A stretch of 54,779 nucleotides of DNA from AC-69 sp035701505 (GTDB lineage Bacteria > Actinomycetota > UBA4738 > HRBIN12), in assembly GCA_035701505.1 (NCBI GenBank), contig DASSSA010000027.1, forward strand, positions 1 to 54,779. The letters run 5' to 3'. The position numbers were made by a program, and so were the translations under genes. The notes under the pieces were generated by a model. The model searched no databases and had not been told where the DNA came from. It worked only from the letters and a program-made list of their open reading frames with translations. Shown here piece by piece: positions 17,826 through 26,296 of the stretch. The number at the start of each line of letters is the position of its first letter. The first letter of the stretch is position 1.

Positions 17826-18968
17826 TCACTTCAGGGTCATAAGGTAGGCGACGAGCGCCCGCACCTGCTGGTCGCTAAGCCCGTAGCTCGGCATCCACGA
17901 CCCGGGCTTCACCGCCGGGGGATCCTTCAGCCATCGCTCCAGGTCTGCCTGGTTCATGGCGAAGATGCAGCCGGCGAAGCAGTCCCGGCTCATCAGGTGG
18001 GTGAGGTTCGGGCCGCCGTTTTGGACCACCGGGTTCCCGTTCGCATCCTTCAGGCCCTGGACGGCGTGGCAGGCGATACACCAGCCAGTGCCCGGCCCGG
18101 CGACGCCCGAGAAGAGGTCCTGGCCTTGCGCCGCCAGCGAGCCTTTGGCCGGCACCGCCGCGTTCGCCTGCTGCTCTCGGACCCAAGCGTCGAACTCGGA
18201 CGGCGTCTGGGCCACGACCTTGAATCGCATGTATGCGTGCGACAAGCCGCAGAACTCGGCGCACTGTCCCGTGTACGTTCCCGGCCGGTCCGCCTCCAGG
18301 ACCAGGTGGTTCGTGCGACCGGGGACGACGTCCTGCTTTCCGGCCAGCTCGGGTACCCAGAACGAGTGGATCACGTCGTCGCCCACGTTGCCGTAGGCAC
18401 TCTGTTCCTGGCAGCCGTTCGGCGCCACCTGACCGTGGTACCCGAGGCCGGCGGCGCACAGCGAGGCGTAGACGGGCTCCCCCACCGGGATGTGCAGCAC
18501 GTTCGCCGTGGTCACGTCGAGCCCCGGATAGTCGAACTCCCACCACCACTGGTGACCGATGACGTTCACCTCGAGGATCTGGCCGGAGGGCTTCGCCGCC
18601 AGCGCGTAGATGCCCGAGATCGTGGGGATGGCCACCCCCACCAGGATGATGGCCGGCACGATCGTCCACGCGATCTCCAGGCGCTGGTTCCCGTGGACCT
18701 GGGGGGGGATCTCCCGCCGTCCCTTGCGATGTCGGTAGCGCACGGCCAGATACATGAGCAACCCCTCGACGACCACGAACACCCCGACCGCTAACCAGAA
18801 CACCGGCCGGAACAGGTTGTCGATCTTCTGCGCGTATGGGCCGGCGGGCTTCAACGTGTCCTGGGTGGCGTGGGGGGCGCAGGCCGCCGCCAGGATCACC
18901 AGCGCGATCAGGGCGACCGCCCCCACGAGCGTTCGCGGCAGCGTCCGCCGAGGCCTCGGCAGGGGCAT
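17826..18968 (-). CDS. ctaC: Cytochrome c oxidase subunit II with fused cytochrome c domain (caa3 type)
   Basis: 380 residues. A lipoprotein-like signal (VILAAAC) is followed by two helices, a CuA cupredoxin domain with CAEFCGLSHAYM ligands, and a C-terminal cytochrome c domain with CIACH and a likely Met ligand in GSWMPSYG. The fused heme domain marks this as a caa3 oxidase. The CuA domain contains insertions (for example near GYHGQVAPNGCQEQSAYG) with two additional cysteines. The ATG at 18968 forms a TGATG overlap with the ccsB stop. The open frame upstream lies inside ccsB and is ignored. Confidence 0.95.
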   Translation of the reverse strand: MPLPRPRRTLPRTLVGAVALIALVILAAACAPHATQDTLKPAGPYAQKIDNLFRPVFWLAVGVFVVVEGLLMYLAVRYRHRKGRREIPPQVHGNQRLEIAWTIVPAIILVGVAIPTISGIYALAAKPSGQILEVNVIGHQWWWEFDYPGLDVTTANVLHIPVGEPVYASLCAAGLGYHGQVAPNGCQEQSAYGNVGDDVIHSFWVPELAGKQDVVPGRTNHLVLEADRPGTYTGQCAEFCGLSHAYMRFKVVAQTPSEFDAWVREQQANAAVPAKGSLAAQGQDLFSGVAGPGTGWCIACHAVQGLKDANGNPVVQNGGPNLTHLMSRDCFAGCIFAMNQADLERWLKDPPAVKPGSWMPSYGLSDQQVRALVAYLMTLK

Positions 18969-19900
18969 CACCGGGCGTAGGAGTGCAGGCCGACGATCCA
19001 CAGGTTCACCGCGTAGTACGTGACGAGCAGCGACGCGAACCCGACGAGCGCGATCACCGCGGCCCGTCGGCCTCGCCACCCCGACGTCGCCCGGGCGTGC
19101 AGGTAGCCGGCGAAGACGACCCAGGTGATGAAGGACCACGTCTCCTTGGGGTCCCACCCCCAGTACCGGCCCCAGGCCTGCTCAGCCCAGATGGCCCCGG
19201 CGATGACGGCGAACGTCCAGATGGGGAAGGCGAAGGCGATCGTTCGGTAGGCCACTCGGTCCAGCACGGCGGCCGAAGGAAGGATGCCCCACCGGGTCGC
19301 CTCGCCCACCGGCTCGTCGGCTCCGGACTCGAAATGCGGCGGGGCGTCCTCCAGGTCCACCGATCCGCCCGCGATCGGCGTCATCGCCGCCGTCCGTCGT
19401 TCGCGGCGGTCCTTGGCCAGGTACAGGATGGTCACGATGGATCCCAGCGCGAACAGCGACGAACCGGTGATGGCGGCCACGACGTGAATCTTGATCCAGT
19501 AGGAGTTAAGCGCCGGCACGAGCGGTCCCGGTCCCACATACAGGAACATCACGGCGATGGCCATGGTCAGCACGGAGAAGGCCAGCACGAACCCGCCGAG
19601 CACGCGAACCTTGAACACGCCCTCGACCACGAACAGGTAGCCCGTCACCACGAGCAGCGCGAGCAGCGACGAGTACTCGTACATGTTGCCCCAGGGCACG
19701 CGGCCCGCCGCGACACCGCGCGACACCACCGACAGAGCATTAGCCGACAACCCGAGGAACGCCGCCACCCTGGCAGCTCGCCATGCCAACTGCCCGCGGA
19801 AGGCGAGGTAGTAGAAGTAGCCGATCATCCCTGCGATGTAGGCGAACAGCGCGACGTTGAAGGCGTCGGTGGACAGCCGGGACCACTGCTCGGTGCTCAC
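18968..19900 (-). CDS. ccsB: Cytochrome c biogenesis protein CcsB/CcsA (ResC)
   Basis: 310-residue polytopic membrane protein of System II cytochrome c maturation, which carries heme across the membrane and ligates it with ResB. The tryptophan-rich heme-binding motif WGRYWGWDPKETWSFI and flanking histidines are clear. A hydrophilic cytoplasmic loop of about 60 residues (from about 165) is lineage-variable. GTG start overlapping the resB stop (GTGA). Confidence 0.93.
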   Translation of the reverse strand: MSTEQWSRLSTDAFNVALFAYIAGMIGYFYYLAFRGQLAWRAARVAAFLGLSANALSVVSRGVAAGRVPWGNMYEYSSLLALLVVTGYLFVVEGVFKVRVLGGFVLAFSVLTMAIAVMFLYVGPGPLVPALNSYWIKIHVVAAITGSSLFALGSIVTILYLAKDRRERRTAAMTPIAGGSVDLEDAPPHFESGADEPVGEATRWGILPSAAVLDRVAYRTIAFAFPIWTFAVIAGAIWAEQAWGRYWGWDPKETWSFITWVVFAGYLHARATSGWRGRRAAVIALVGFASLLVTYYAVNLWIVGLHSYAR

Positions 19901-21450
19901 AGCACGCCCACTCTATCCCGGGGCGTCCCCGTAAGCTCGTCCACCAGCTTGGCGAACTCCTCCTCGAACTGACTCCTTCGCTGGAGGGCGAAGCCCCCGA
20001 CCTTCAGGACACTCCCTCGCCCGTCCGGCTCGGCCGTCACCCAGAGCTTGCGCCGGGAGCTGTACAAGGCCGGGAGCAACCCTATCAAGATGAGGAGGGC
20101 GGCAAGGAGCATGATCCACAGGCCCCGGTCCCGCTTGACCTGGAGCACCGTGTACTGCCGGAGATCGGGGAACGAGATCGTGAGTCCGGCACCGAGCTCC
20201 TTCGTCTGCCCGGCTCCGATCACGCCTTGCTTCCACCTCCGCATCCCCATGGTGTCGAGCACCGTCGCGTTCTGCACGAGTTCGGATCGAAGATCGCCCC
20301 GGTAGGCCGTGTAGGTCATCACCGGAGAGAACTGGGTCAGCATCGGCATGGCCGTGCCCGTCCGGAGCAGGGCGTACAGGCTGCGGCTGTCCGGCCACAG
20401 CTCGAACCGGATGCCGACCTGCGGCGTCAGCGTGGGGAGCTTCACCACGCAGTTCCACGGCAGCTGGAGCGGGCTCACGCCCTGGGGCGGTGGACCCTGC
20501 GTGCAGACCACCGGGCCCGATGCGATCGGCACGCCGTCCTCCCGCGCGTCCACGACGGGCGCCCACCCGTATCCGAACTGATAGACCTTCACCCCATCGA
20601 TCTCGGCCGGGTGGTTCACCCGGATGTCGACGGTCCTCAGGAAGGCGCCATTCGCGTCGTACAGCTCGGCGTGCGTCACGAAGTCCTCCGGGATCCCCGA
20701 AGGGATCCGGTACGTCGCGGTGAAATCCTCCACATGGATCCCCACACCGCTGTGGTCGCTTTCGTCGACGAAGCGGCCTTCGTCGATCCGTCCGTCGTAG
20801 TTCGCCGCCGCCTCGGTCCACGTCTGTCCCTCGACGATCACGGCCTGGCCGGTGAAGCCCGTGCCCTTGCCCCACACCATCCCCACCAGGATCAGGAAGA
20901 ACGACCAGTGGAACAGGAGGCTGCCGCCCTCCCGGGCCAGGCCCTTGTCCGCAGCCAGGGCGGGCGGGCCTCCACCGTTCGACTGGGCTACCCGGAAGAA
21001 GCGCCGTCGAAGCACCCTCCGGGCATCGGCGATCGCTCGTTCCGGCTCTGCGGGCACTGGCCGCGCGGCGTAGTGGCGCATCGCATCGAGCTCGCGCGAG
21101 GGCTGGGGGCGCGACCGGATGTTGCGGACCAGGGCCCGTGTCCGGGGGAACAGACACGCGGCCAGCGAGATCAGCAGGAGCGAGTAGATGAGCGTGAACC
21201 ACCACGAGCCGAACACGTCGAACAGGCCGAGCTTGTCGTAGATGTCCGCCCGCAGCGGGTGGTCCCGGAACATCGCGAGGATCCGGGCGTTCGACGTCCC
21301 CACCTGTGGCACGAGGGAGCCGGCCACCGCGGCCACCCCGAGGAGGAGGAGGAGCACGAGCGCTGTTCGCATCGACCGCAGGGTCCGCCACACGAGCGCG
21401 AGTGACTGGCGGAGGGTCATCCGACGAGCGGAGGTGGCGGTGGACGACAT
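19897..21450 (-). CDS. resB: Cytochrome c biogenesis protein ResB (Ccs1)
   Basis: 517-residue partner of CcsB in System II. Three N-proximal transmembrane helices, a large extracytoplasmic domain (roughly residues 220-455) and a C-terminal helix (WIMLLAALLILIGLLPALY) match the family layout. It works with CcdA and the TlpA-like protein encoded at the two ends of this run. A -10-like TAGAAT lies 12 bases before the ATG, so an internal promoter is possible in the 44-base gap after ccdA. Confidence 0.92.
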   Translation of the reverse strand: MSSTATSARRMTLRQSLALVWRTLRSMRTALVLLLLLGVAAVAGSLVPQVGTSNARILAMFRDHPLRADIYDKLGLFDVFGSWWFTLIYSLLLISLAACLFPRTRALVRNIRSRPQPSRELDAMRHYAARPVPAEPERAIADARRVLRRRFFRVAQSNGGGPPALAADKGLAREGGSLLFHWSFFLILVGMVWGKGTGFTGQAVIVEGQTWTEAAANYDGRIDEGRFVDESDHSGVGIHVEDFTATYRIPSGIPEDFVTHAELYDANGAFLRTVDIRVNHPAEIDGVKVYQFGYGWAPVVDAREDGVPIASGPVVCTQGPPPQGVSPLQLPWNCVVKLPTLTPQVGIRFELWPDSRSLYALLRTGTAMPMLTQFSPVMTYTAYRGDLRSELVQNATVLDTMGMRRWKQGVIGAGQTKELGAGLTISFPDLRQYTVLQVKRDRGLWIMLLAALLILIGLLPALYSSRRKLWVTAEPDGRGSVLKVGGFALQRRSQFEEEFAKLVDELTGTPRDRVGVL

Positions 21451-21494
21451 GCCGGAGGACCGATTCTATGGGAAGGCTCCGGGGACGAGGCGGC

Positions 21495-22247
21495 TCAGAT
21501 CGGCGGGCTGAACCGCCCGATGAGGTCGAAGATCGGCGCGAGGATCCTGGTCCACAGGTTGGTGGCGATGAGCACCCCGATGGCGATCATGAGGACCCCG
21601 GAGATCCCGGCAAACCAGTGGTAGTTCCGCCGGACGAAGGCGAGCGCGCCCATGAGCCGGCGGATCCCCAGGCCGAGGAGGAGGAATGGTAGCCCCAGGC
21701 CGAGGGAGTAGACGAACAGCAGGAACGCCCCCCGGGCCGCTCCCCCCTGGGCCGCAGCGATCAGGAAGATGCCGGTCAGGACGGGGCCGATGCACGGGGT
21801 CCATCCGGTGCCGAACGCCACCCCCAGGGGGAACGCCCAGCCGGGCCCGGGCTTCACCCGCGACATCAGCGGCCGGCGCTCCGCGTACAGGCCCGGCCAT
21901 CCGACCCCAAACGCGTAGAGCACCATGAGCAGCCCGAACGCCACGATGATCACGCCGGAGACCCGAAGGACCAGCTCCGACTTCAGGAACCGGGTGACCG
22001 CCCCGCCGGCGAAGGCCCCAAGGGCCGTGAACACCGCCGCGAAGCCCAGGATGAACAGCAGGATGGGGACGATTGCCCGCTGCTCCTTGGCCTGGCCCCC
22101 CGAGACGAACGACAGGTAGCCGGGGACCAGAGGGAAGACGCACGGCGAGGCGAAGGACACCACCCCGGCCAGGAACGCCAGCGCCGGCGCCCACCACGAC
22201 GCGAGCCCTCGATGCACGAGATCAGCGACGACGAGTTCCGCAGTCAT
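21495..22247 (-). CDS. ccdA: Cytochrome c biogenesis protein CcdA
   Basis: 250-residue, six-helix transmembrane thiol carrier that moves reducing equivalents from cytoplasmic thioredoxin to extracytoplasmic TlpA/ResA-like proteins. The two redox cysteines are in FASPCVFPLVPGYLSF and GTGWTPCIGPVLTG. First gene of the minus-strand maturation/oxidase run. Its ATG lies 33 bases from a perfect Rex box. Confidence 0.94.
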   Translation of the reverse strand: MTAELVVADLVHRGLASWWAPALAFLAGVVSFASPCVFPLVPGYLSFVSGGQAKEQRAIVPILLFILGFAAVFTALGAFAGGAVTRFLKSELVLRVSGVIIVAFGLLMVLYAFGVGWPGLYAERRPLMSRVKPGPGWAFPLGVAFGTGWTPCIGPVLTGIFLIAAAQGGAARGAFLLFVYSLGLGLPFLLLGLGIRRLMGALAFVRRNYHWFAGISGVLMIAIGVLIATNLWTRILAPIFDLIGRFSPPI

Positions 22248-22280
22248 TCCGACGCCTCGGCAGCTTAGCCGCCGGGGCCC

Positions 22281-22298
22281 TTGTGAAGGGATTCACAA
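22281..22298. promoter_or_regulatory. Rex operator between ccdA and the bc-complex operon
   Basis: TTGTGAAGGGATTCACAA, a perfect 18-bp Rex palindrome in the 137-base divergent intergenic region. It is 33 bases upstream of ccdA and about 50 bases upstream of the TATAAT of the plus-strand operon. Position favours control of ccdA-resB-ccsB-cta, but both directions are possible. Confidence 0.92.
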
Positions 22299-22348
22299 GG
22301 CCGGTAGGATGATTCCAGCCCGGAAACGGTGCGCGAGAGGGCCCTGGC

Positions 22349-22354
22349 TATAAT
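22349..22354 (+). promoter_or_regulatory. -10 box of the bc-complex operon
   Basis: Perfect TATAAT in a very GC-rich context, 30 bases upstream of the ATG at 22385. No convincing -35 is visible at 16-18 bases. A GC dyad, GCCCGC-C-GCGGGC, at 22357-22369 covers the likely transcription start. Confidence 0.6.
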
Positions 22355-22384
22355 CAGCCCGCCGCGGGCGAGGATGGATTGCGC

Positions 22385-22735
22385 ATGAGGGTTCCGAAGA
22401 GGTTGGTCGAGCTGAAGCAGCGGGTGGAGCCGTCCGTCAAGGCCTTCGAGTGGACCTGGTCCAGGGCAGTCATCTTCTGCGTCGGGCTGTTGTTCTTCAT
22501 CCTGATCTTCGCCGTTGTGGTCCCGTCGTTCTGGATGTACTACGCCGAGCAGAAGCTGGGCTGGGCGGGGCCTTCGGGCGGCGGAAGCTGGGCGCTGGAG
22601 ATCCGGGATGCCATAGCGCTCGGCTTGAGCACCGGGCCTCTCCTCACGATCGTGGTGGCCGCGGTGATCATGCAGAACTGGCGGAAGCGGCTCCGGGGGG
22701 TGTCAGCGGAACGACCCACCGGCGGATATCGATGA
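22385..22735 (+). CDS. Small membrane protein of unknown function, first gene of the bc-complex operon
   Basis: 116 residues with two predicted helices, about 28-52 (RAVIFCVGLLFFILIFAVVV) and 78-100 (AIALGLSTGPLLTIVVAAVI), separated by a short outside loop and ended by a basic tail. I do not recognise a family. ATG 22385 is chosen; a TTG two codons earlier is the only other in-frame start nearby. Its position ahead of the ferredoxin and cytochrome b genes suggests an accessory or assembly subunit of that complex. Confidence 0.75.
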   Translation: MRVPKRLVELKQRVEPSVKAFEWTWSRAVIFCVGLLFFILIFAVVVPSFWMYYAEQKLGWAGPSGGGSWALEIRDAIALGLSTGPLLTIVVAAVIMQNWRKRLRGVSAERPTGGYR

Positions 22736-22766
22736 CCCAGACCACATAGGAGGCTCGAGCAGGCAC

Positions 22767-23165
22767 ATGCCGTTCACCAAGACCGAGGTCGACATCCACA
22801 CGGACTACGTCGTGGAGACCGTCGACCCGGCATGGCTCTCCCAGGGCGTCAGGTCCCCGAAGCATCTCATGCTCGACCCGGACAACTGCATCCTGTGCCG
22901 GGCATGCGAGGACGTCTGTCCCTGGAACTGCATCTTCATGCTGTCGCCGGGGATCGTGCAGGATGCCGAGCTCGAGCCCGTGGAGGCCGAGGTCCGGATC
23001 GCCAACGCGGTCTTCGTCGTCGACGACAACGCCTGCACTCGCTGTTCTGTCTGCGTCGAACGATGCCCCACGGACGTGCTCTACTACGCGAGGCTGCCGG
23101 AGGACACGGGCGGCAGGCGCACGATGGCCTCCGTTCCCCTGTCCCAGAAGGCGGAGCCCGGGTAG
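22767..23165 (+). CDS. Ferredoxin-like protein with two [4Fe-4S] cluster motifs
   Basis: 132-residue soluble protein with two CxxCxxCxxxCP motifs: Cys41, 44, 47, 51 and Cys90, 93, 96, 100, plus an extra Cys55 in CPWNC. The motifs are separated by about 38 residues, longer than in clostridial 2[4Fe-4S] ferredoxins. There is no signal peptide or helix, so it should act on the cytoplasmic side. The gene lies between a small membrane protein and cytochrome b. Bc-type complexes do not normally contain a ferredoxin subunit, so the location is notable. Confidence 0.88.
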   Translation: MPFTKTEVDIHTDYVVETVDPAWLSQGVRSPKHLMLDPDNCILCRACEDVCPWNCIFMLSPGIVQDAELEPVEAEVRIANAVFVVDDNACTRCSVCVERCPTDVLYYARLPEDTGGRRTMASVPLSQKAEPG

Positions 23166-23192
23166 GCAAGGGAAGGAGAGGGGAAGGCCGGG

Positions 23193-23963
23193 GTGAAGCT
23201 CAAGCCGCCGTCACCCGGGGAGGTCCTCGACCGCGCCCGGGAGACCGAGGTCTGGAAGTCGATGTTCCGGCCCGGATCCATCTTCCGCAGAGGCTACAAG
23301 GACACGTCCCGGGACCGCGCCCTGGCCACGATGAACAACGTCCTGTACCACCTCCATCCGGTGAAGATGAAGCGCCACGGGCTGAAGCTGACGTACACGT
23401 TCTGTCTCGGTGGCCTGTCCTTCTTCCTGTTCATCTTGCTCACGGTGACCGGCATCTTCCTGATGTTCTTCTACCGTCCCATGGCCGACATCGGCGGGGC
23501 CGTCGCATACGGCGACATGCAGAGCATCCGGACGTCGGTGTTCTTCGGGGACCTCGTTCGCAACCTCCACCGATGGGGCGCCCACCTGATGGTGTTCAGC
23601 GTGACCCTGCACATGGCCCGGGTCTTCTACACCGGCGCCTACAAGCCGCCACGCGAGTTCAACTGGGTGATCGGCGTGATCTTGCTGTTCCTCACCCTCG
23701 GGCTGTCGTTCACCGGCTACCTGCTGCCGTGGGACCAACTGGCGATCTGGGCCATCACCGTGGGCACGAGCCTGGCCGGGTACTCCCCGTTCGTGGCCAA
23801 GCAGGCCAACTTCATCTTGCTTGGCGGGGTGGTTGTCGGACCGCAGACCCTCCTGCGGTGGTACGTGCTGCACGTGCTGGCCCTGCCGTTCGTCCTGGTG
23901 CTCTTCCTGTCCGTGCACTTCTGGAGGATCCGCAAGGACGGCGGCATCTCCGGACCGCTCTAG
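23193..23963 (+). CDS. Cytochrome b6-type subunit (N-terminal half of cytochrome b)
   Basis: 256 residues, four-helix heme-binding core of a split cytochrome b. Heme ligands are in HRWGAHLMVFSVTLH (13 residues between the outer His) and HVLALPFVLVLFLSVH (14 between), the spacing of cytochrome b6 and not of mitochondrial cytochrome b. Cys71 in TFCLGG matches the cysteine that holds the extra heme ci/cn in b6 proteins. GTG start after a purine-rich stretch. The N-terminal 55 residues are an extension over plastid b6. Confidence 0.92.
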   Translation: MKLKPPSPGEVLDRARETEVWKSMFRPGSIFRRGYKDTSRDRALATMNNVLYHLHPVKMKRHGLKLTYTFCLGGLSFFLFILLTVTGIFLMFFYRPMADIGGAVAYGDMQSIRTSVFFGDLVRNLHRWGAHLMVFSVTLHMARVFYTGAYKPPREFNWVIGVILLFLTLGLSFTGYLLPWDQLAIWAITVGTSLAGYSPFVAKQANFILLGGVVVGPQTLLRWYVLHVLALPFVLVLFLSVHFWRIRKDGGISGPL

Positions 23964-23971
23964 GAGACGAG

Positions 23972-24820
23972 ATGGCACGACGAGAGGAAACACCGCTCGA
24001 CCAGGAGACGTACGACAAGGTCCTGGCGGAGCAGCTGGCCAAGGGCGGGGACCGGCGCGTGGCCGAGGGCCGGGCCCGGGCCGCTGCCGTCCGCGCCTAC
24101 CGGGCGGCCCACGGCGACGGAGAAGCCGAACCGCCCGCCGCGGCCGCTCCAGCACCGGCCCCCGCGGCCGCTCAAGCACCGGCTCCCGCGGCCGCTCAAG
24201 CACCGGCCGCCGCAGCTGCTCAAGCACCGGCCACCGCGCAGGTCGCAGCCGCCGTGATGCCCACCCCGGTTCGCGAAGCCCCACTTCCCACGGGCAACGT
24301 TCCCGAGCCCAAGCGCGGTGCGCCGGAGAAGCACCGGCTGCTTGCGCTGGTCCCCCCCGAAGGTATTCAGCGGGTCGAGCGAGAGCAGGGCGACCGCATC
24401 AACGTGTGGCCGCACCTGTTGATCGAGGAGTTCATCTCGCTCCTCGTCGTGTCGGCGGGCCTGGTGATCTTCTCGACGTTCGTCAACGCACCCCTCCGCG
24501 AGCTGGCGAACCCCAACCTCACGCCGAACCCGTCGAAGGCCCCCTGGTATTTCCTGGGCCTCCAGGAGCTCCTGCGCTACTTCCACCCGCTCGTCGCGGG
24601 GGTCACCATCCCATTCATCATCATCCTGACCGGCCTGGCGGCCGCGCCGTTCATCGACCGCAACCCGAGCACGAAGCCGGGGGACCGGAAGCTCGCCATC
24701 ACCCTGTTCACCATGATGTTCATGTTCGGTGCGACGCTCACGATCATCGGATCGTTCTTCCGCGGCACCGGGTACAACTGGGTGTGGCCGTGGGCCCAGG
24801 GGGTGTTCTTCGAGCTGTGA
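23972..24820 (+). CDS. Subunit IV-type C-terminal half of cytochrome b with Ala/Pro-rich N-terminal extension
   Basis: 282 residues. Residues 1-45 are charged, about 50-95 are an Ala/Pro/Gln repeat, and about 115-282 are the subunit IV-like domain with three helices. The Qo-site region reads NPSKAPWYFLGLQELLRYFHP, resembling the PEWY segment of subunit IV but with Ala in place of the Glu. AGGAGA lies ahead of the ATG at 23972. The stop overlaps the Rieske start (TGATG). Confidence 0.9.
   Translation: MARREETPLDQETYDKVLAEQLAKGGDRRVAEGRARAAAVRAYRAAHGDGEAEPPAAAAPAPAPAAAQAPAPAAAQAPAAAAAQAPATAQVAAAVMPTPVREAPLPTGNVPEPKRGAPEKHRLLALVPPEGIQRVEREQGDRINVWPHLLIEEFISLLVVSAGLVIFSTFVNAPLRELANPNLTPNPSKAPWYFLGLQELLRYFHPLVAGVTIPFIIILTGLAAAPFIDRNPSTKPGDRKLAITLFTMMFMFGATLTIIGSFFRGTGYNWVWPWAQGVFFEL
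24146..24241 (+). repeat. Four tandem 24-bp repeats coding an Ala/Pro linker
   Basis: Units start at 24146, 24170, 24194 and 24218. Each begins GCTC(A/C)AGCACCGGC and encodes AQAPAPAA-like octapeptides. The repeats stay in frame and form a flexible linker between the charged N-terminus and the membrane domain of the subunit IV-like protein. Such units can vary in number between strains. Confidence 0.9.
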
Positions 24821-25554
24821 TGCCCCTGGCCCTCTCCAGCGGGACCATCGCGGCGCTCGTGGTGATCGCCGTGGTGGACCTGTTCGCCATCACCTTCGGA
24901 CTTTCGTTCATCCGGGCCCGTCGCGCCGCCCGGGTGGACGTCGGAAGGCCGGGCGCGCCGGAGGCCCGGGCCGAAGCCCCGGCCAAGGCCCCGAAGCCGG
25001 TCACGCGCCGCGAGTTCTTCCGCCGATCGCTCCTCTCGTCCCTGGGCGTCTTCTCCGCTGAGTTCGGTGGGGCGACGCTCGCGTTCCTGTGGCCCAACCT
25101 GAAGGGCGGGTTCGGCTCGGTGATCACGGCGGGCAAGCTCGCCGACATCAAGGAGTTCATCTCCTCGAACAACCAGCCCTTCTACTACGGCGCCGGCCGG
25201 TTCTACATCGTGAACTGGGCCGGCCACAAGTCCGGCGACGTCGACTACGCGGCCGAGGGCGTCGAGGCGCAGGGGGTCATGCCGCTCTACCAGCGCTGCG
25301 TCCACCTGGGCTGTCGCGTGCCGTTCTGCCAGCAGTCCCAGTGGTTCGAGTGCCCGTGCCACGGCTCGAAGTACAACCGGGTGGGCGAGTATCAGCTGGG
25401 GCCGGCCCCCCGGGGACTGGACCGGTTCAAGGTGTCCGTCACCTCCTCCGGCGACGTCATGGTGGACACGTCGCAGATCATCCTCGGCCCGGTCCGGGGG
25501 ACGAACACGATCGACGAGCCGCCCCAGGGGCCGTTCTGCGTCGCGCCGGGATGA
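24820..25554 (+). CDS. Rieske [2Fe-2S] protein of the bc complex
   Basis: 244 residues. A first hydrophobic helix (about 5-28) and a linker are followed by a twin-Arg-like RREFFRRSLLSSLGVF near residues 62-78 and the Rieske domain, with cluster ligands in CVHLGCRVPFC and CPCHGSKYN. Both the cluster ligands and the disulfide cysteines are present. It transfers electrons from quinol to cytochrome c. Directly overlaps the subunit IV stop. Confidence 0.93.
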   Translation: MPLALSSGTIAALVVIAVVDLFAITFGLSFIRARRAARVDVGRPGAPEARAEAPAKAPKPVTRREFFRRSLLSSLGVFSAEFGGATLAFLWPNLKGGFGSVITAGKLADIKEFISSNNQPFYYGAGRFYIVNWAGHKSGDVDYAAEGVEAQGVMPLYQRCVHLGCRVPFCQQSQWFECPCHGSKYNRVGEYQLGPAPRGLDRFKVSVTSSGDVMVDTSQIILGPVRGTNTIDEPPQGPFCVAPG

Positions 25555-25564
25555 GGAGGGCGTG

Positions 25565-26296
25565 ATGCTTGGGCTGAGCAGGGCTCAGGGTTTGATCATC
25601 GCCGTCGGTGGGGCCGTCGCCCTCCTGGTGGCGGGTGGGGCGCTCCTGTCCCGGGGAAGGGTTGGAAGGACCGAGCCGCCCCGGATCCCGTTCGCCATGC
25701 GGCCAGGGCCCTCCGACCCCGATCTGGAGACCCCTCTCCTGGCCAAGCTCCAGGGATGGGGGGTCTTGCTGGTCGCCTTCTTCGTGATCTGGGTCCCGCT
25801 CACCTGGCTGTTCGAGCCGCACACGAACCTCGACCAGGAGGAGGCGCTGCTCACCGAATCGATCGCCAGGGGCAGGAGCGCTGTGCAGCTGTTCACCGAG
25901 GAGAACCAGGGCGGCGTGGGCTGTGTCCGCTGCCACGGGCCCGAGCTCCGGGGCTCGGTGATCCTTGACACGACCACGCAGACGCCGGTCCCCACGCCCA
26001 ACCTCACGACCGTCTGCGGCGGCCCGTGGACTGGCCACATGCTCATCTACAGCCTGAACGACATCTACATCACGATCCAGCAGGGCAGGAACCTCATGCC
26101 CTCCTGGAGCATCCGGTACGCCGGGGCCCTCGACGACCAACAGATCAACGACATCGTGAACTACGTCGTGTCGATCCAGGACACGGCCCAGGTCAAGTTC
26201 GAGCACAACGTGTGCATCAACCCGGATGCCACCAAGGCCGCCGTGAAGGAATTCGGTCCCCCGCCCGGACCCCCGACCACCAACGCCCTGCCATGA
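25565..26296 (+). CDS. Membrane-anchored mono-heme cytochrome c of the bc complex
   Basis: 243 residues. Hydrophobic segments at about 8-28 and 63-83 precede one cytochrome c domain with CVRCH (Cys120, Cys123, His124) and a probable Met ligand in NLMPSW. The well-known actinobacterial QcrC has two hemes, so one motif here is a difference from the mycobacterial-type supercomplex. GAGGAGGG precedes the ATG at 25565; an in-frame GTG sits one codon upstream. Likely electron acceptor of the Rieske protein, donating to the caa3 cytochrome domain or to the cupredoxin protein. Confidence 0.88.
   Translation: MLGLSRAQGLIIAVGGAVALLVAGGALLSRGRVGRTEPPRIPFAMRPGPSDPDLETPLLAKLQGWGVLLVAFFVIWVPLTWLFEPHTNLDQEEALLTESIARGRSAVQLFTEENQGGVGCVRCHGPELRGSVILDTTTQTPVPTPNLTTVCGGPWTGHMLIYSLNDIYITIQQGRNLMPSWSIRYAGALDDQQINDIVNYVVSIQDTAQVKFEHNVCINPDATKAAVKEFGPPPGPPTTNALP

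Noticed and set aside
24146..24241. CRISPR-like repeat array
   Set aside because: The repeats are directly tandem with no spacers, and they code in frame.
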